Shown here piece by piece: positions 53,688 to 62,679 of a DNA stretch of 64,000 nt (the first letter of the stretch is position 1; every line of letters begins with the position of its first letter). The position numbers were made by a program, and so were the translations under genes. Under the pieces are notes generated by a model. That model was given only the letters and a program-made list of their open reading frames with translations, was not told the DNA's origin and ran no database searches. The stretch spans positions 3,149,501 to 3,213,500 of the forward strand of contig NZ_CP026372.1 in NCBI RefSeq assembly GCF_002953135.1, in the 5' to 3' direction. This DNA is from Sphingobium sp. SCG-1 (lineage in GTDB: Bacteria > Pseudomonadota > Alphaproteobacteria > Sphingomonadales > Sphingomonadaceae).

Positions 53688-56068
53688 GCGACTTTCTCCC
53701 GGCGCGCGGCACTAATTGCGGCCATGAGGCCATCGCGATCATAACGATACACGGAGCGATCTTTGCTGTTCTTGGGCGACGGCAGGTTGCGGATCTGAAC
53801 AGCCGGTTGATCCGACCGCATCGCGGTGCATGTATCAGCCTGCGCATACAGCACCACATCATCGGGACGAACGGCGCCATCCTCCGGCAGTCCCAACAGC
53901 ACGTCGTGGCCCGCCTGCCGGAGCAACGGCGCCAGGATTTCCTGCGCCCATACGTCTCCCGCGTCGGCTATCACACATCGGGCGGACGCGTTGGCTTCCG
54001 GTCCAACAGGATTAGCCGCGAACAGCGCAAAAGGATCAAGGATTTCGAGGTGCACATCATTAATCACTGCTATGCCGGAAAGTATGCCACTCGATAGGAG
54101 CATGTCGGGGACCGCCGGCATCTGTACTATGTCGATGACACGGGCCACTGGATAACATAGCTCACGCTCGCCATCGCGAATCCGCAAAGCTGTCACACAA
54201 TCGCGATCGAACTTGTGACGGTCAGCAGCGACCGGCAGCAACCGTCCTTCGACCCTCACAAACGCGCGCCCACCCGCTGTGCCGAATAAGGCACTATCCA
54301 GATCTTCTACACGTTCGATAAGGCTCAAACGAAGCAAGCGCTCTTCACCCGAAAGCTCTTCGAAATGCAGTGCACTAAGGGTTTCGACGACAATCTCGCT
54401 CGATATATCGCCGTCCTGTCGGCTGGTGCGATCCTCCATGACGCTCGACAAGTTGGCCGCGTTGGCAAGGCCGCCCGCGTCAAGAAGCAGCATTGGCTGG
54501 CCGTTGTCCGGCAATGTCATTCCCGCATAGACGCCAGATGCCATAATGAGTGGCGAAGCCGGACGGATGACTAGTTCCTCATGATTATCGACCGCCGATA
54601 CGCCCATGGCAAAGGGAATGCCCGATGCGGATCGTACGACCATGATCGTCCTTGGACCCTGCTGCTCGATGAGCGGTAGACCCAATACATCTTCTAGATC
54701 GATCATGGCATGACGGATCTTCCGGATTGTGGCTATGCATGCTCCGCCGATACGTTCAATTGACAGCGTTTCGTTATTGACGTGCAATATCTCCACGATC
54801 GCAGCGCGGGGAATGGCGAACTGCTGCCCGCCTGCCTTGATGATAAGGCCTGGGATTATCGTCAGTGTCAGCGGTACGCGAAGCGTTATCTTCAATCCGC
54901 GACCGGGCTGGTTGTCCAATGCTATGACACCGCCGATCCGTTCGACATTGGCTCGCACAACGTCCATTCCGACGCCTCGCCCCGATACGGCTGTTACGGC
55001 CTGAGCCGTTGAGAGGCCGGGCCGGAAAATCATGTCCAGCTTTTCAGCTTCGGTGAGGCGCGTGGCGGCGTCAGGGGTCAGGTCGCCGGACTGCATCGCC
55101 TTGCGCACCAGACGGTCGCTATCGATTCCCCGGCCATCGTCGCTGATCTCGATAACGATCTGATTGCCCGATTGCCGTGCAGCGACACGCAGGACACCCG
55201 TTTCCGGTTTTCCGGCTGCGGCGCGGTCGGCAGGGAGTTCGATGCCATGATCGATGCTGTTGCGGACGATGTGCGTGAGCGGATCGACGACCATCTCGAC
55301 CATCTCGCGATCCATTTCGACGTCACCGCCCTCAAGATCGAGTTCCACACGCTTGCCCAGATCACGGCACAAGTCACGGACCATACGCGGAATTGCGGCG
55401 AAGAGCCGGTCAACGCGTTGCATGCGTGTCTTTGAGATCGAATCGCGCATATCGGCAACGCAGGTGGAGAGACGTTCGAATGCACTGTCCAGATCAGGAT
55501 CGGACGTTAGGTCGCGCAGCTTTCGCGACAATTCGTTGCGTGCGAGCACCATGTCCGACACGCCATTCATCAACTGATCGATCAATGTCAGCGGGAGCCT
55601 GATCGTACGCTGGGCATTCCCCTGCTCGCGCTTGGGTGCAACCGCTGCCACCGTCGCGGGTTCGGCGACCTTTTCCAGTTCAACCAGATCAACCTGACGC
55701 AGAGCGCCGATCAGGAGTTCGTCGTTTTCCGAAGGCAACGATGCGCCGGATGCCACCGCTTCGGTCAATTCTCCGATTCGGTCCATAACGGCTAGTACGG
55801 CATTGACGGTCACCGGATCAGGCACGCGCCGACCATCCCGGATATCCGAAAGCACATCTTCGGCGGCATGGCTCAACCGCTCGAAACGAGGCAGATTGAG
55901 AAAACCGCAACTTCCCTTGACGGTATGAAAGAAGCGGAAGATGGAGTCGAGCCGCTCCCTGTCGGAGGGATCGGCCTCCCACGCGACCACAATCCCGGCC
56001 AACGCCTCAAGCGTTTCCTGCGTCTCCGAAATGAATTCGCCGAGTAATTCGTCCATCTGCCCATCCAT
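53684..56068 (-). CDS. cheA: CheA-type histidine kinase with extra C-terminal domains
   Basis: A 794-residue chemosensory kinase. In order: HPt domain with phospho-histidine H48 (FFHTVKGSCGF), short linker without an obvious P2 domain, dimerisation and HATPase domains with N box N270 (RNSIDHG), DDGRGID (310-316) and GRGVGMD (363-369), and a CheW-like regulatory domain (about 395-540). A second CheW-like region (about 555-690) and a C-terminal part (about 695-794) that looks like a degenerate receiver lacking the phospho-acceptor aspartate follow. Standard CheA is about 650 residues. It is the second gene after chpT and starts the che run. Confidence 0.93.
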   Translation of the reverse strand: MDGQMDELLGEFISETQETLEALAGIVVAWEADPSDRERLDSIFRFFHTVKGSCGFLNLPRFERLSHAAEDVLSDIRDGRRVPDPVTVNAVLAVMDRIGELTEAVASGASLPSENDELLIGALRQVDLVELEKVAEPATVAAVAPKREQGNAQRTIRLPLTLIDQLMNGVSDMVLARNELSRKLRDLTSDPDLDSAFERLSTCVADMRDSISKTRMQRVDRLFAAIPRMVRDLCRDLGKRVELDLEGGDVEMDREMVEMVVDPLTHIVRNSIDHGIELPADRAAAGKPETGVLRVAARQSGNQIVIEISDDGRGIDSDRLVRKAMQSGDLTPDAATRLTEAEKLDMIFRPGLSTAQAVTAVSGRGVGMDVVRANVERIGGVIALDNQPGRGLKITLRVPLTLTIIPGLIIKAGGQQFAIPRAAIVEILHVNNETLSIERIGGACIATIRKIRHAMIDLEDVLGLPLIEQQGPRTIMVVRSASGIPFAMGVSAVDNHEELVIRPASPLIMASGVYAGMTLPDNGQPMLLLDAGGLANAANLSSVMEDRTSRQDGDISSEIVVETLSALHFEELSGEERLLRLSLIERVEDLDSALFGTAGGRAFVRVEGRLLPVAADRHKFDRDCVTALRIRDGERELCYPVARVIDIVQMPAVPDMLLSSGILSGIAVINDVHLEILDPFALFAANPVGPEANASARCVIADAGDVWAQEILAPLLRQAGHDVLLGLPEDGAVRPDDVVLYAQADTCTAMRSDQPAVQIRNLPSPKNSKDRSVYRYDRDGLMAAISAARREKVA

Positions 56069-56103
56069 GCAGCCACTTGAGCCGCACCATTGAGCAAGCG
56101 TAG

Positions 56104-56793
56104 TTAATTCGGCGTTAAAGCGCTGTCAGAAACGGGAACCTTGACCGGCAGGCTCGCGCCGAACAGCAAAGCGGGATCACCCGGCTGTGACAACATGATC
56201 TCGCCGCCCGCCCGCGTCACCAGCGTGCGAACCATCCATGCCGCCGCCGTTCGCGCGGAGAGACCGTCATCCGCAAGACTTCCGGTCAGAGCGGCGCGTA
56301 GTTCAGGATCGAGGATCACCTTCGGACCCTCGGCGCGGACGACGATCTCAAAAATGCCAGCCCTCTGTTCGGCGCCGATGTCGAGTTGCCCGCCCCGCAC
56401 CAGCGCATCGCCTGCGATTAGGGCGAGGTTCAACAGTATCTTCGCGGGTAGCTTGGGAAGGCTGTCTTCGGCCACGATCCAGCCGAGTTTCACGCGCCCA
56501 TTGGCGGCAAGCATCCCTTCGATAGCCGTGCGCGCTTCGCTGGAAGGCACGCTGTCGCCATAACCACCGGCCGATCCGAAAGCGAGACGGAAGAATTTGA
56601 GCTTGTTGGCGGAGGTGCGGGCGCTGTCGCCGAGTAGGTCCAGGCAGCGCTGGCGCATCTCGGGATCGGTCTCGTCCGCCATCAACTCCAGGCCATTATT
56701 CAGCGCGCCGACGGGGCTCAACAGATCGTGGCAAAGCCGCGAGCAGAGCAGCGCTGCGAATTCAAAACTTTGGTCGTGCGGCAGATCGGTCAT
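56104..56793 (-). CDS. chpT: Histidine phosphotransferase ChpT
   Basis: A 229-residue ChpT, the dimeric phosphotransferase that passes phosphate from CckA to CtrA and CpdR in alphaproteobacteria. The phospho-histidine is H22 in LCSRLCHDLLSPVGAL, followed by NNGLELM and the second half with an HATPase-like fold without ATP-binding motifs. The ATG at 56793 removes an unlikely 30-residue N-terminal extension. It lies 35 bases upstream of cheA on the same strand, so the CtrA relay component is co-transcribed with a chemosensory operon. ctrA is at 13228-13935. Confidence 0.92.
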   Translation of the reverse strand: MTDLPHDQSFEFAALLCSRLCHDLLSPVGALNNGLELMADETDPEMRQRCLDLLGDSARTSANKLKFFRLAFGSAGGYGDSVPSSEARTAIEGMLAANGRVKLGWIVAEDSLPKLPAKILLNLALIAGDALVRGGQLDIGAEQRAGIFEIVVRAEGPKVILDPELRAALTGSLADDGLSARTAAAWMVRTLVTRAGGEIMLSQPGDPALLFGASLPVKVPVSDSALTPN

Positions 56794-56904
56794 GCAATGC
56801 TTCCAGCAGATCGGAACAGGGAGACCTGCATTCGGCAAGTCACCAAATTCTCTTGGCGACTGGCTGCACATCATGCAACCCATGATGCAGCCAAAGCGGG
56901 CGGG

Positions 56905-57324
56905 TCAATGCCGCTCCACGACAAGTTGCAGCCGATGGAAGCGTCCATGCAGCGCCCCGTCGGCACTTCGGGCGCCGGCTCGCCAGATCTGCGCTGTTGC
57001 CCCGCCGACGATGAGCCACAGCATGCCCGCCTCGACAGCAGCCTCCGCATCGACGACGGAGGGCTCGCTGCTGCCGTTGGGATGCGAATGATAATGCCCG
57101 ATGATGCGGTGCCCTCCCCCGCGCGCTTCACGATATGCCCGCAGCAAGACCTGCGGGTCGAGTTCGAAGGTGCGGGAGGGATTCGGGGCGACATTGGCCG
57201 CTGCCCGCACGGCAGTGATAACGTCGTCATGGCCAAGTAGCAGCCCGCAAACCTCTCGATCAGGATCGGCGCGCGCGGCAGCCATGATGCTGTCGAGCAA
57301 TGGACTTGATATGCGGACCTGCAT
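56905..57324 (-). CDS. JAMM/Mov34-type metalloprotease domain protein
   Basis: A 139-residue stand-alone JAB1/MPN domain with a complete JAMM zinc site: E24 (REVCGLLLG), H79-x-H81-x7-S89-x2-D92 in GHYHSHPNGSSEPSVVDAE. Bacterial relatives (Mec+, RadC-like or ubiquitin-like processing) cut isopeptide or C-terminal peptide bonds, for example after sulfur carriers. No ubiquitin-like or E1-like gene is nearby. The ATG at 57324 has AGGA eight bases upstream; a GTG six bases earlier is possible. It is divergent from rluD with only 16 bases between start codons. Confidence 0.9.
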   Translation of the reverse strand: MQVRISSPLLDSIMAAARADPDREVCGLLLGHDDVITAVRAAANVAPNPSRTFELDPQVLLRAYREARGGGHRIIGHYHSHPNGSSEPSVVDAEAAVEAGMLWLIVGGATAQIWRAGARSADGALHGRFHRLQLVVERH

Positions 57325-57340
57325 CCCCACATCCTACGCA

Positions 57341-58297
57341 ATGCGCCCGGGGGTTTCCACTATAGAGACGACGATCCCGCAGGATTGCGCCGGGAACCGT
57401 CTGGACAAGTCGCTGGCGAGCCTGCTGCCCGATATGTCGCGGGAACGGATCAAGGCGCTGATCCTCGAAGGCTGCGTCGATGGCCCAGCCGGTCAGGTGT
57501 CGGACCCCGCGTTGAAGGTGGCGACGGGCCAGACCTTTTCGATCGGCGTCCCTCCCCCCATCGAAGCACAGGCGGCTGCTCAGGACATCTCGCTCACCAT
57601 CGTATATGAAGATGCCGACCTCATCGTTATCGACAAGCCTGCCGGAATGGTCGTTCACCCTGCCGCGGGTAATCTGGACGGCACCCTGGTCAATGCGCTG
57701 CTGCACCACTGCGCCGGACAATTGTCCGGGATCGGAGGCGTCGCTCGGCCGGGGATCGTCCACCGGATCGACAAGGACACCTCCGGGCTGCTGGTCGCGG
57801 CCAAGAACGATAAAGCGCATGAAGGTCTTGCCCGTCAGTTCAAGGATCACAGCATCGAACGCCTCTACGCGGCCGTCGTGGTCGGACGGCCAAGTCCCCC
57901 GGCTGGCACAGTGTCGCAATGGATCGGCCGCGCCGACAACGACCGGAAGAAGATGGCCGTACAGCCGGAGGGGCGTGGCAAACACGCGGTGACGCATTAC
58001 CGGACATTGGAACGCCTTGCCGATGCTGCTCTGGTGGAATGCAAGCTGGAGACGGGGCGCACGCATCAGGTTCGTGTGCATATGGCGCACCTCGGCCACC
58101 CTCTGATCGGCGATCCCGTTTACAGTAAGTCAAAAAAACATTTCAAATCGCTACTGGAAACAATATGTTTCAGCAGACAGGCATTGCACGCCAGAACGCT
58201 GGGGTTTATTCATCCCGTAACGAGCCGGGCTTTGTCGTTCGAAAGCCATATTCCACCGGATATGCAGGAACTGTTAAGTCGGCTTCGCGTACTGTGA
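57341..58297 (+). CDS. rluD: Ribosomal large subunit pseudouridine synthase D
   Basis: A 318-residue pseudouridine synthase with an N-terminal S4 domain (GNRLDKSLASLLPDMSRERIKALI) and a catalytic domain with aspartate in HRIDKDTSGLLV near residue 145. VIDKPAGMVVHPAAGN and GRTHQVRVHMAHLGHP are also present. RluD modifies helix 69 of 23S rRNA. The ATG at 57341 is 16 bases from the divergent JAMM gene start and has no evident ribosome site; an upstream in-frame reading through the JAMM gene is discounted. rpoH follows after 62 bases. Confidence 0.96.
   Translation: MRPGVSTIETTIPQDCAGNRLDKSLASLLPDMSRERIKALILEGCVDGPAGQVSDPALKVATGQTFSIGVPPPIEAQAAAQDISLTIVYEDADLIVIDKPAGMVVHPAAGNLDGTLVNALLHHCAGQLSGIGGVARPGIVHRIDKDTSGLLVAAKNDKAHEGLARQFKDHSIERLYAAVVVGRPSPPAGTVSQWIGRADNDRKKMAVQPEGRGKHAVTHYRTLERLADAALVECKLETGRTHQVRVHMAHLGHPLIGDPVYSKSKKHFKSLLETICFSRQALHARTLGFIHPVTSRALSFESHIPPDMQELLSRLRVL
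58267..58291 (+). promoter_or_regulatory. Possible EcfG-like promoter for rpoH
   Basis: GGAAC (58267-58271), 16 bases, then CGTA (58288-58291) is one base off the EcfG consensus GGAAC-N16/17-CGTT. It lies inside the 3' end of rluD, 69 bases before the rpoH start. rpoH2 genes are EcfG targets in other alphaproteobacteria. One mismatch makes this tentative. Confidence 0.35.
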
Positions 58298-58359
58298 ATG
58301 CAAGTTGTGACCTTGGATGCCTATCATAGGGTCCGGTCACGGAAGGGAAGGAAGTTACC

Positions 58360-59265
58360 ATGGCTAAAGGAAGCAATGTACCGGCGACCATTCCGGCGCT
58401 GGGCGGCGACGCCAGCCTCAATCGCTATCTGAGCGAGATCCGTAAATTCCCGATCCTGGCTCCAGAGCAGGAATATATGCTTGCGAAGCGTTATGCCGAG
58501 CACCAGGACCCGGAAGCGGCAGCGCAACTCGTGACCTCGCACCTTCGTCTCGTGGCGAAGATCGCAATGGGCTACCGTGGCTACGGACTGCCGGTCAGTG
58601 AGTTGATCTCCGAAGGCAATATCGGGCTGATGCAGGGCGTCAAGAAGTTCGAGCCGGAGCGTGGTTTCCGCCTCGCCACTTATGCAATGTGGTGGATTCG
58701 CGCCTCGATCCAGGAGTTTATCCTGCGCTCGTGGAGCCTCGTGAAGATGGGCACCACCGCGTCGCAGAAGAAGCTGTTCTTCAACCTTCGCCGGATGAAG
58801 AACAACATCGAAGCGTTCGAGGATGGCGATTTGAAGCCGGAGGACGTTACGCATATCGCCACCAAGCTGGGCGTGTCGGAAGACGATGTGGTCAGCATGA
58901 ACCGCCGCATGGCGATGGGCGGCGATACCTCGCTGAACGTCCCCCTGCGCGAGGATGGCGAAGGCCAGTGGCAGGATTGGTTGCAGGACACCGATCCTCT
59001 GCAGGATGAGCGTGTCGCCGATGCGCAGGAGCGTGATCTTCGCCACAGCATGTTGGTGGAGGCGATGCGCGACCTCAACGACCGCGAGAAGCATATCCTT
59101 GCGGAGCGTCGTCTGGCGGAAGAACCCAAGACGCTCGAAGATTTGAGCCAAGTCTACGGCGTATCGCGCGAACGCGTTCGCCAGATTGAGGTGCGGGCCT
59201 TCGAGAAGCTCCAGAAGGCAATGATGCGGATCGCTGGAGACAAGTTGCGGTTGTCCGCAGCCTGA
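58360..59265 (+). CDS. rpoH: Heat-shock sigma factor RpoH (sigma-32)
   Basis: A 301-residue alternative sigma factor. Region 2 reads RGFRLATYAMWWIRASIQEFILRSWSLVKMG, and the RpoH box QKKLFFNLRR follows directly. The region 4 helix-turn-helix is VYGVSRERVRQIEVRAFEKLQ. RpoH directs chaperone and protease genes. GGAAGGAAG precedes the ATG at 58360. The gene is followed by an intrinsic terminator, and no RNA thermometer is obvious in its short leader. Confidence 0.97.
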   Translation: MAKGSNVPATIPALGGDASLNRYLSEIRKFPILAPEQEYMLAKRYAEHQDPEAAAQLVTSHLRLVAKIAMGYRGYGLPVSELISEGNIGLMQGVKKFEPERGFRLATYAMWWIRASIQEFILRSWSLVKMGTTASQKKLFFNLRRMKNNIEAFEDGDLKPEDVTHIATKLGVSEDDVVSMNRRMAMGGDTSLNVPLREDGEGQWQDWLQDTDPLQDERVADAQERDLRHSMLVEAMRDLNDREKHILAERRLAEEPKTLEDLSQVYGVSRERVRQIEVRAFEKLQKAMMRIAGDKLRLSAA

Positions 59266-59286
59266 TCTCTCAACCAAACCTGTTAG

Positions 59287-59318
59287 AGGGCGCTTACCGC
59301 AAGGTTGGCGCCCTTTTC
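59287..59318 (+). terminator. Intrinsic terminator after rpoH
   Basis: AGGGCGC (59287-59293) pairs with GCGCCCT (59308-59314), loop 14 bases, followed by a T-run (CCCTTTTCGTTT). It lies 22 bases past the rpoH stop. Confidence 0.88.
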
Positions 59319-59373
59319 GTTTCAGCCCTTAAAGACTGATGACCGCACCGAAACTGCGCGTTACGTTGACGAC

Positions 59374-60084
59374 ATGATCGACAATGCCCCTTCCCGCCTC
59401 AAGCCCAAATCCCGCAGCCGGTTCCGATGGAAGCGCCTGCTGCTCCAAATTATCGCGGCTTTCCTGATCCTGTCGCTCGTTCCCGTGGCGCTGTTCCGCT
59501 TCCTTCCCCCACCTTTCACATTGACGATGCTGTTCGACGAACGCGGCTTCACTAAGGATTGGATGAGCCTTTCGGAGATGGACCCCGACATGCCCCGTGC
59601 TGCCATTGCGGCCGAGGATGGGAAGTTCTGCTCACATCACGGCTTCGATGCCGTGGCGATAGCGCAGGCCATGCGGCACAATGCTAGCGGCGGGCGTATC
59701 CGGGGCGGCTCCACCATCAGCCAGCAAGTCGCGAAGAACGTGTTCCTCTGGCAAGGCGGCGGCTTCGTCCGCAAGGGGCTGGAGGCGTGGTTCACCGGCT
59801 TGGTGGAGATGTTCTGGGGCAAGCGCCGGATCATGGAAGTGTACCTCAACGTCGCGGAGACAGGTCTAGGCACCTATGGCGCGAATGCGGGCGCGATGCG
59901 TTACTTTGGCCATGACGCATCCCGCCTGTCGGTCAGCGAAGCCGCGCGGATCGCCGCTATCCTCCCCCTCCCCAAGAAACGCGCAGCCATAGCGCCATCG
60001 GGCTTCACCCGCCGCTACGGCAACAGCATTGCCCGCCGCATGGCCGCGGTCCACCGCGAAGGCCAGGATAGCTGCCTGCGCTAA
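59374..60084 (+). CDS. mtgA: Monofunctional peptidoglycan glycosyltransferase
   Basis: A 236-residue GT51 enzyme polymerising lipid II into glycan strands. It has one N-terminal membrane anchor (about residues 23-45), then the catalytic glutamate in AAEDGKFCSHHGFD, and GGSTISQQVAKNVFLW and RIMEVYLNVAETG as further GT51 motifs. The C-terminal transpeptidase domain of class A PBPs is absent. The ATG at 59374 is used; the reading frame is open upstream but the first part overlaps the rpoH terminator. Confidence 0.96.
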   Translation: MIDNAPSRLKPKSRSRFRWKRLLLQIIAAFLILSLVPVALFRFLPPPFTLTMLFDERGFTKDWMSLSEMDPDMPRAAIAAEDGKFCSHHGFDAVAIAQAMRHNASGGRIRGGSTISQQVAKNVFLWQGGGFVRKGLEAWFTGLVEMFWGKRRIMEVYLNVAETGLGTYGANAGAMRYFGHDASRLSVSEAARIAAILPLPKKRAAIAPSGFTRRYGNSIARRMAAVHREGQDSCLR

Positions 60085-60134
60085 GTGGACTGCGAAGTGG
60101 ACGCGTGAGCGGGAGAAATCTGGCTGTAAGACCG

Positions 60135-60167
60135 AAAGGGGCGCATCCGCAAGGAACACGCCCCTTT
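60135..60167 (+). terminator. Intrinsic terminator after mtgA
   Basis: AAAGGGGCG (60135-60143) pairs with CGCCCCTTT (60159-60167), followed by TCATTT. It lies 51 bases after the mtgA stop and 20 bases before the convergent receptor gene end, so it may serve both. Confidence 0.85.
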
Positions 60168-60186
60168 TCATTTATGCGTTGGCGGA

Positions 60187-62679
60187 TCAGAACCCGACGA
60201 TCAGCGAACCGATAAAGGTGCGTGGCGCGCCAATCTGCGCAAAGCTGACGGTCGTATTCGACAACGTGCCATCGAAGCCGCCGACATACAGCTTATCGAA
60301 CACGTTGGTCACGTTAAGCTGTATGGCGACGCCTTCCGCCCCGAACCGGGCCAGCGAGAAACGCGCATCCACGTCTACCAGCGTGTATGCTGGTGCTTTT
60401 GCCCCATATACCTGCGTCGATACACCATTGATCGTCTGGAATACCGGCAGATTTTGGTCGTTGACGTAACGTGGCCCGGTGCGCTTCGCATTCACACCGA
60501 CCTGAACGCCTTCTACATCACCCTGAATTCGACCGCCGAAGGTGTAAACGGGGGCACCTGACTCACGCTTGCCAGCAGTGAGCGCCACTGTAGTTGCGGT
60601 CAGCTCGACATTATCCTTGATCTTCGACTTCAGATACGAACCGAATGCATAGAGCGTAAGTTCAGGCATCGGCTGATAGGCAACGCTGCCATCGATGCCG
60701 TATTTATTGACCTTGCCCAGGTTGCGGTAGATCGTCTGATCGAGTTCCCGATCATAAGCCGACGCCAACCGATCGGAATAAATCGTGTACCAACCCGAAA
60801 GTTGAGCCTGAACCTTACCCGTCCGGTAACGGACGCCAACGTCAAAGTTGTCGGTCGTTTCTGGCCGAGGATTAGCGTTTTCATTGTCGCGTTCGAAGAA
60901 GAAGGACTGGTACAGATTGTCTGTGCCCGGCACTTGCAGACCCTTCGAGTAGTTTCCGAAGATGCTCAGAGCGTTAGAGGCATCCAGTACGACACCTGCG
61001 TTGGGCAGGATCTTGTCATATTTGAACACACGGCGCTGCGGGCCCTGGATCGTCGGGTTCGCCGCTGCGAATGCCGCCTCTGCTGCTGTTCCGGCTCCGA
61101 AGCAACGCAGGTTGCCACCGGCAGTAGCCGTGGAGCAATAGTTGTTCAGATCACGCTTAAAGAACGGCGCCCGGATGCCGGCGTTGACTGTGACAGGACC
61201 GAATTCTCCGCGATATTCACCCGAAACCTGGTGAAGGATGGCGTAGGAAAGCCGATTGCGCTTCTGAAGCTCATTGCCCTCGCGATCCACGATGGGCGCG
61301 TTGTCAGCAAATACTTCCTGTGCGAAACCATCTGACCGAAGGAAGCCAGCCTCACCCGTTTGACGGTGACGACCACGATCATAGCTATAGGCCACTCGCA
61401 CAGTGTTATCGTCGTTCAGGTCATACCGCAGTGAAGCGATCAGGCCATAGCGGTGCGTCTGGGTCTGGCTGGGTGACACAACGCGGATCGTATCCCGCAG
61501 GTCTCCATCGCCGTTCAGATCGCGACCGAAGAAATACTGGGCAGCCGAGGAGGAACCTTGGATGAAACCAGTATATCCCACGCCACCAATTGACGTCGTG
61601 CCTTCGCTGGCAATGCTGGTGCCGCCGCCATTTGCCTTGGTATACTGGTAGCTTGGATCGACTGTCAGCACCAAACCATCGGCAAGCGTGAAGCGTGAAT
61701 TAATACGGATGTTTCCGGTGTTCGAAGGGTTGTAGCGATATTCGAAGTCCGATCCGCAGCTACTTGCCACATCCGTCACGCCGGCGACACCTGGAGCTAT
61801 GCTGCAGCGTGCGATCTGAAAATCTCGCTCTCCCTTGCTGACGAGGAAGCGGTTGGTGCTGGCAGTGCCTGCAGCACGATCGGCATCTACTCGGAGCGGC
61901 GCTGAACCAAAGAAATTATTCACGTTTTCATTATAGTGTCCAGCGATCGAGATAAAGTCGCCGTTGCTACCGATCGGCTGATAGACCTTTGCATTATACT
62001 GCTGCTTGTCGATCTTGCCGATACCGCCGTAAATTGCATCATTCGAAGCACTGCTGGCCGCGAAAAATGCCTTGGTGCCCCAAGGGGTGAAGACGCCGGT
62101 GTTCACCACGCCGAACACGCGGAAAAAGCTGAAATCGCCAGCGGAACCTATGATCTTCGCACCGAAATCGTCAGTCGGGGTGATCGTACGATAGTTGATG
62201 GTCGAACCCGTCGCGGCTGCCGTGGGGCTATCCACGTCAGTTGACCCCAGGTTGACATTGACCTGCTCAATCAGTTCGGGGTCGAGTTGCTGGTTTGAAT
62301 ACAGCGCATAGCCGCCGGTGTCGTTGAGCGGAACGCCATCGAACGTCTGCGAGATGCGCTGATCGTCAAAACCGCGAATGCTAAGAGTACCGCCGCCCGA
62401 ACCGAAGGCATCGTTGTTTTGGAAGCTGACGCCCGGCAACTGGTTGATGATGTCGTTGATCGTCTGTCCTGGAACCTGCGTTTGGATATACTCCTCGGTC
62501 AGGACCGCCTTGGCCTTGCTGGTGTCGGGAATGACGACACCAGCGACGCCGTTGTTCACGGTGGTGCCGGTTACGACGATATCATTTTCGAAGTCGATCG
62601 AGCCAGTCGATTGGGCAAAAGTTGCCGCCGGCGTCATGAGCGCGACTATCGCGGCTCCCCGCAAAAGAATATTTTTCAT
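60187..62679 (-). CDS. TonB-dependent outer-membrane receptor
   Basis: An 830-residue TonB-dependent receptor. It has a signal peptide (1-22, MTPAATFAQ), a TonB box-like DIVVTGT (about residues 33-39), a plug domain with LPGVSFQNNDAFGSGGGTLSIRGFDDQRI, and a 22-strand barrel ending in an aromatic phenylalanine (LIVGF). No Fe-citrate N-terminal signalling domain is present, so it should not act through an ECF sigma factor. Substrate cannot be told. It stands alone on the minus strand with a strong AAGGGAAA site before the ATG. Confidence 0.94.
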   Translation of the reverse strand: MKNILLRGAAIVALMTPAATFAQSTGSIDFENDIVVTGTTVNNGVAGVVIPDTSKAKAVLTEEYIQTQVPGQTINDIINQLPGVSFQNNDAFGSGGGTLSIRGFDDQRISQTFDGVPLNDTGGYALYSNQQLDPELIEQVNVNLGSTDVDSPTAAATGSTINYRTITPTDDFGAKIIGSAGDFSFFRVFGVVNTGVFTPWGTKAFFAASSASNDAIYGGIGKIDKQQYNAKVYQPIGSNGDFISIAGHYNENVNNFFGSAPLRVDADRAAGTASTNRFLVSKGERDFQIARCSIAPGVAGVTDVASSCGSDFEYRYNPSNTGNIRINSRFTLADGLVLTVDPSYQYTKANGGGTSIASEGTTSIGGVGYTGFIQGSSSAAQYFFGRDLNGDGDLRDTIRVVSPSQTQTHRYGLIASLRYDLNDDNTVRVAYSYDRGRHRQTGEAGFLRSDGFAQEVFADNAPIVDREGNELQKRNRLSYAILHQVSGEYRGEFGPVTVNAGIRAPFFKRDLNNYCSTATAGGNLRCFGAGTAAEAAFAAANPTIQGPQRRVFKYDKILPNAGVVLDASNALSIFGNYSKGLQVPGTDNLYQSFFFERDNENANPRPETTDNFDVGVRYRTGKVQAQLSGWYTIYSDRLASAYDRELDQTIYRNLGKVNKYGIDGSVAYQPMPELTLYAFGSYLKSKIKDNVELTATTVALTAGKRESGAPVYTFGGRIQGDVEGVQVGVNAKRTGPRYVNDQNLPVFQTINGVSTQVYGAKAPAYTLVDVDARFSLARFGAEGVAIQLNVTNVFDKLYVGGFDGTLSNTTVSFAQIGAPRTFIGSLIVGF

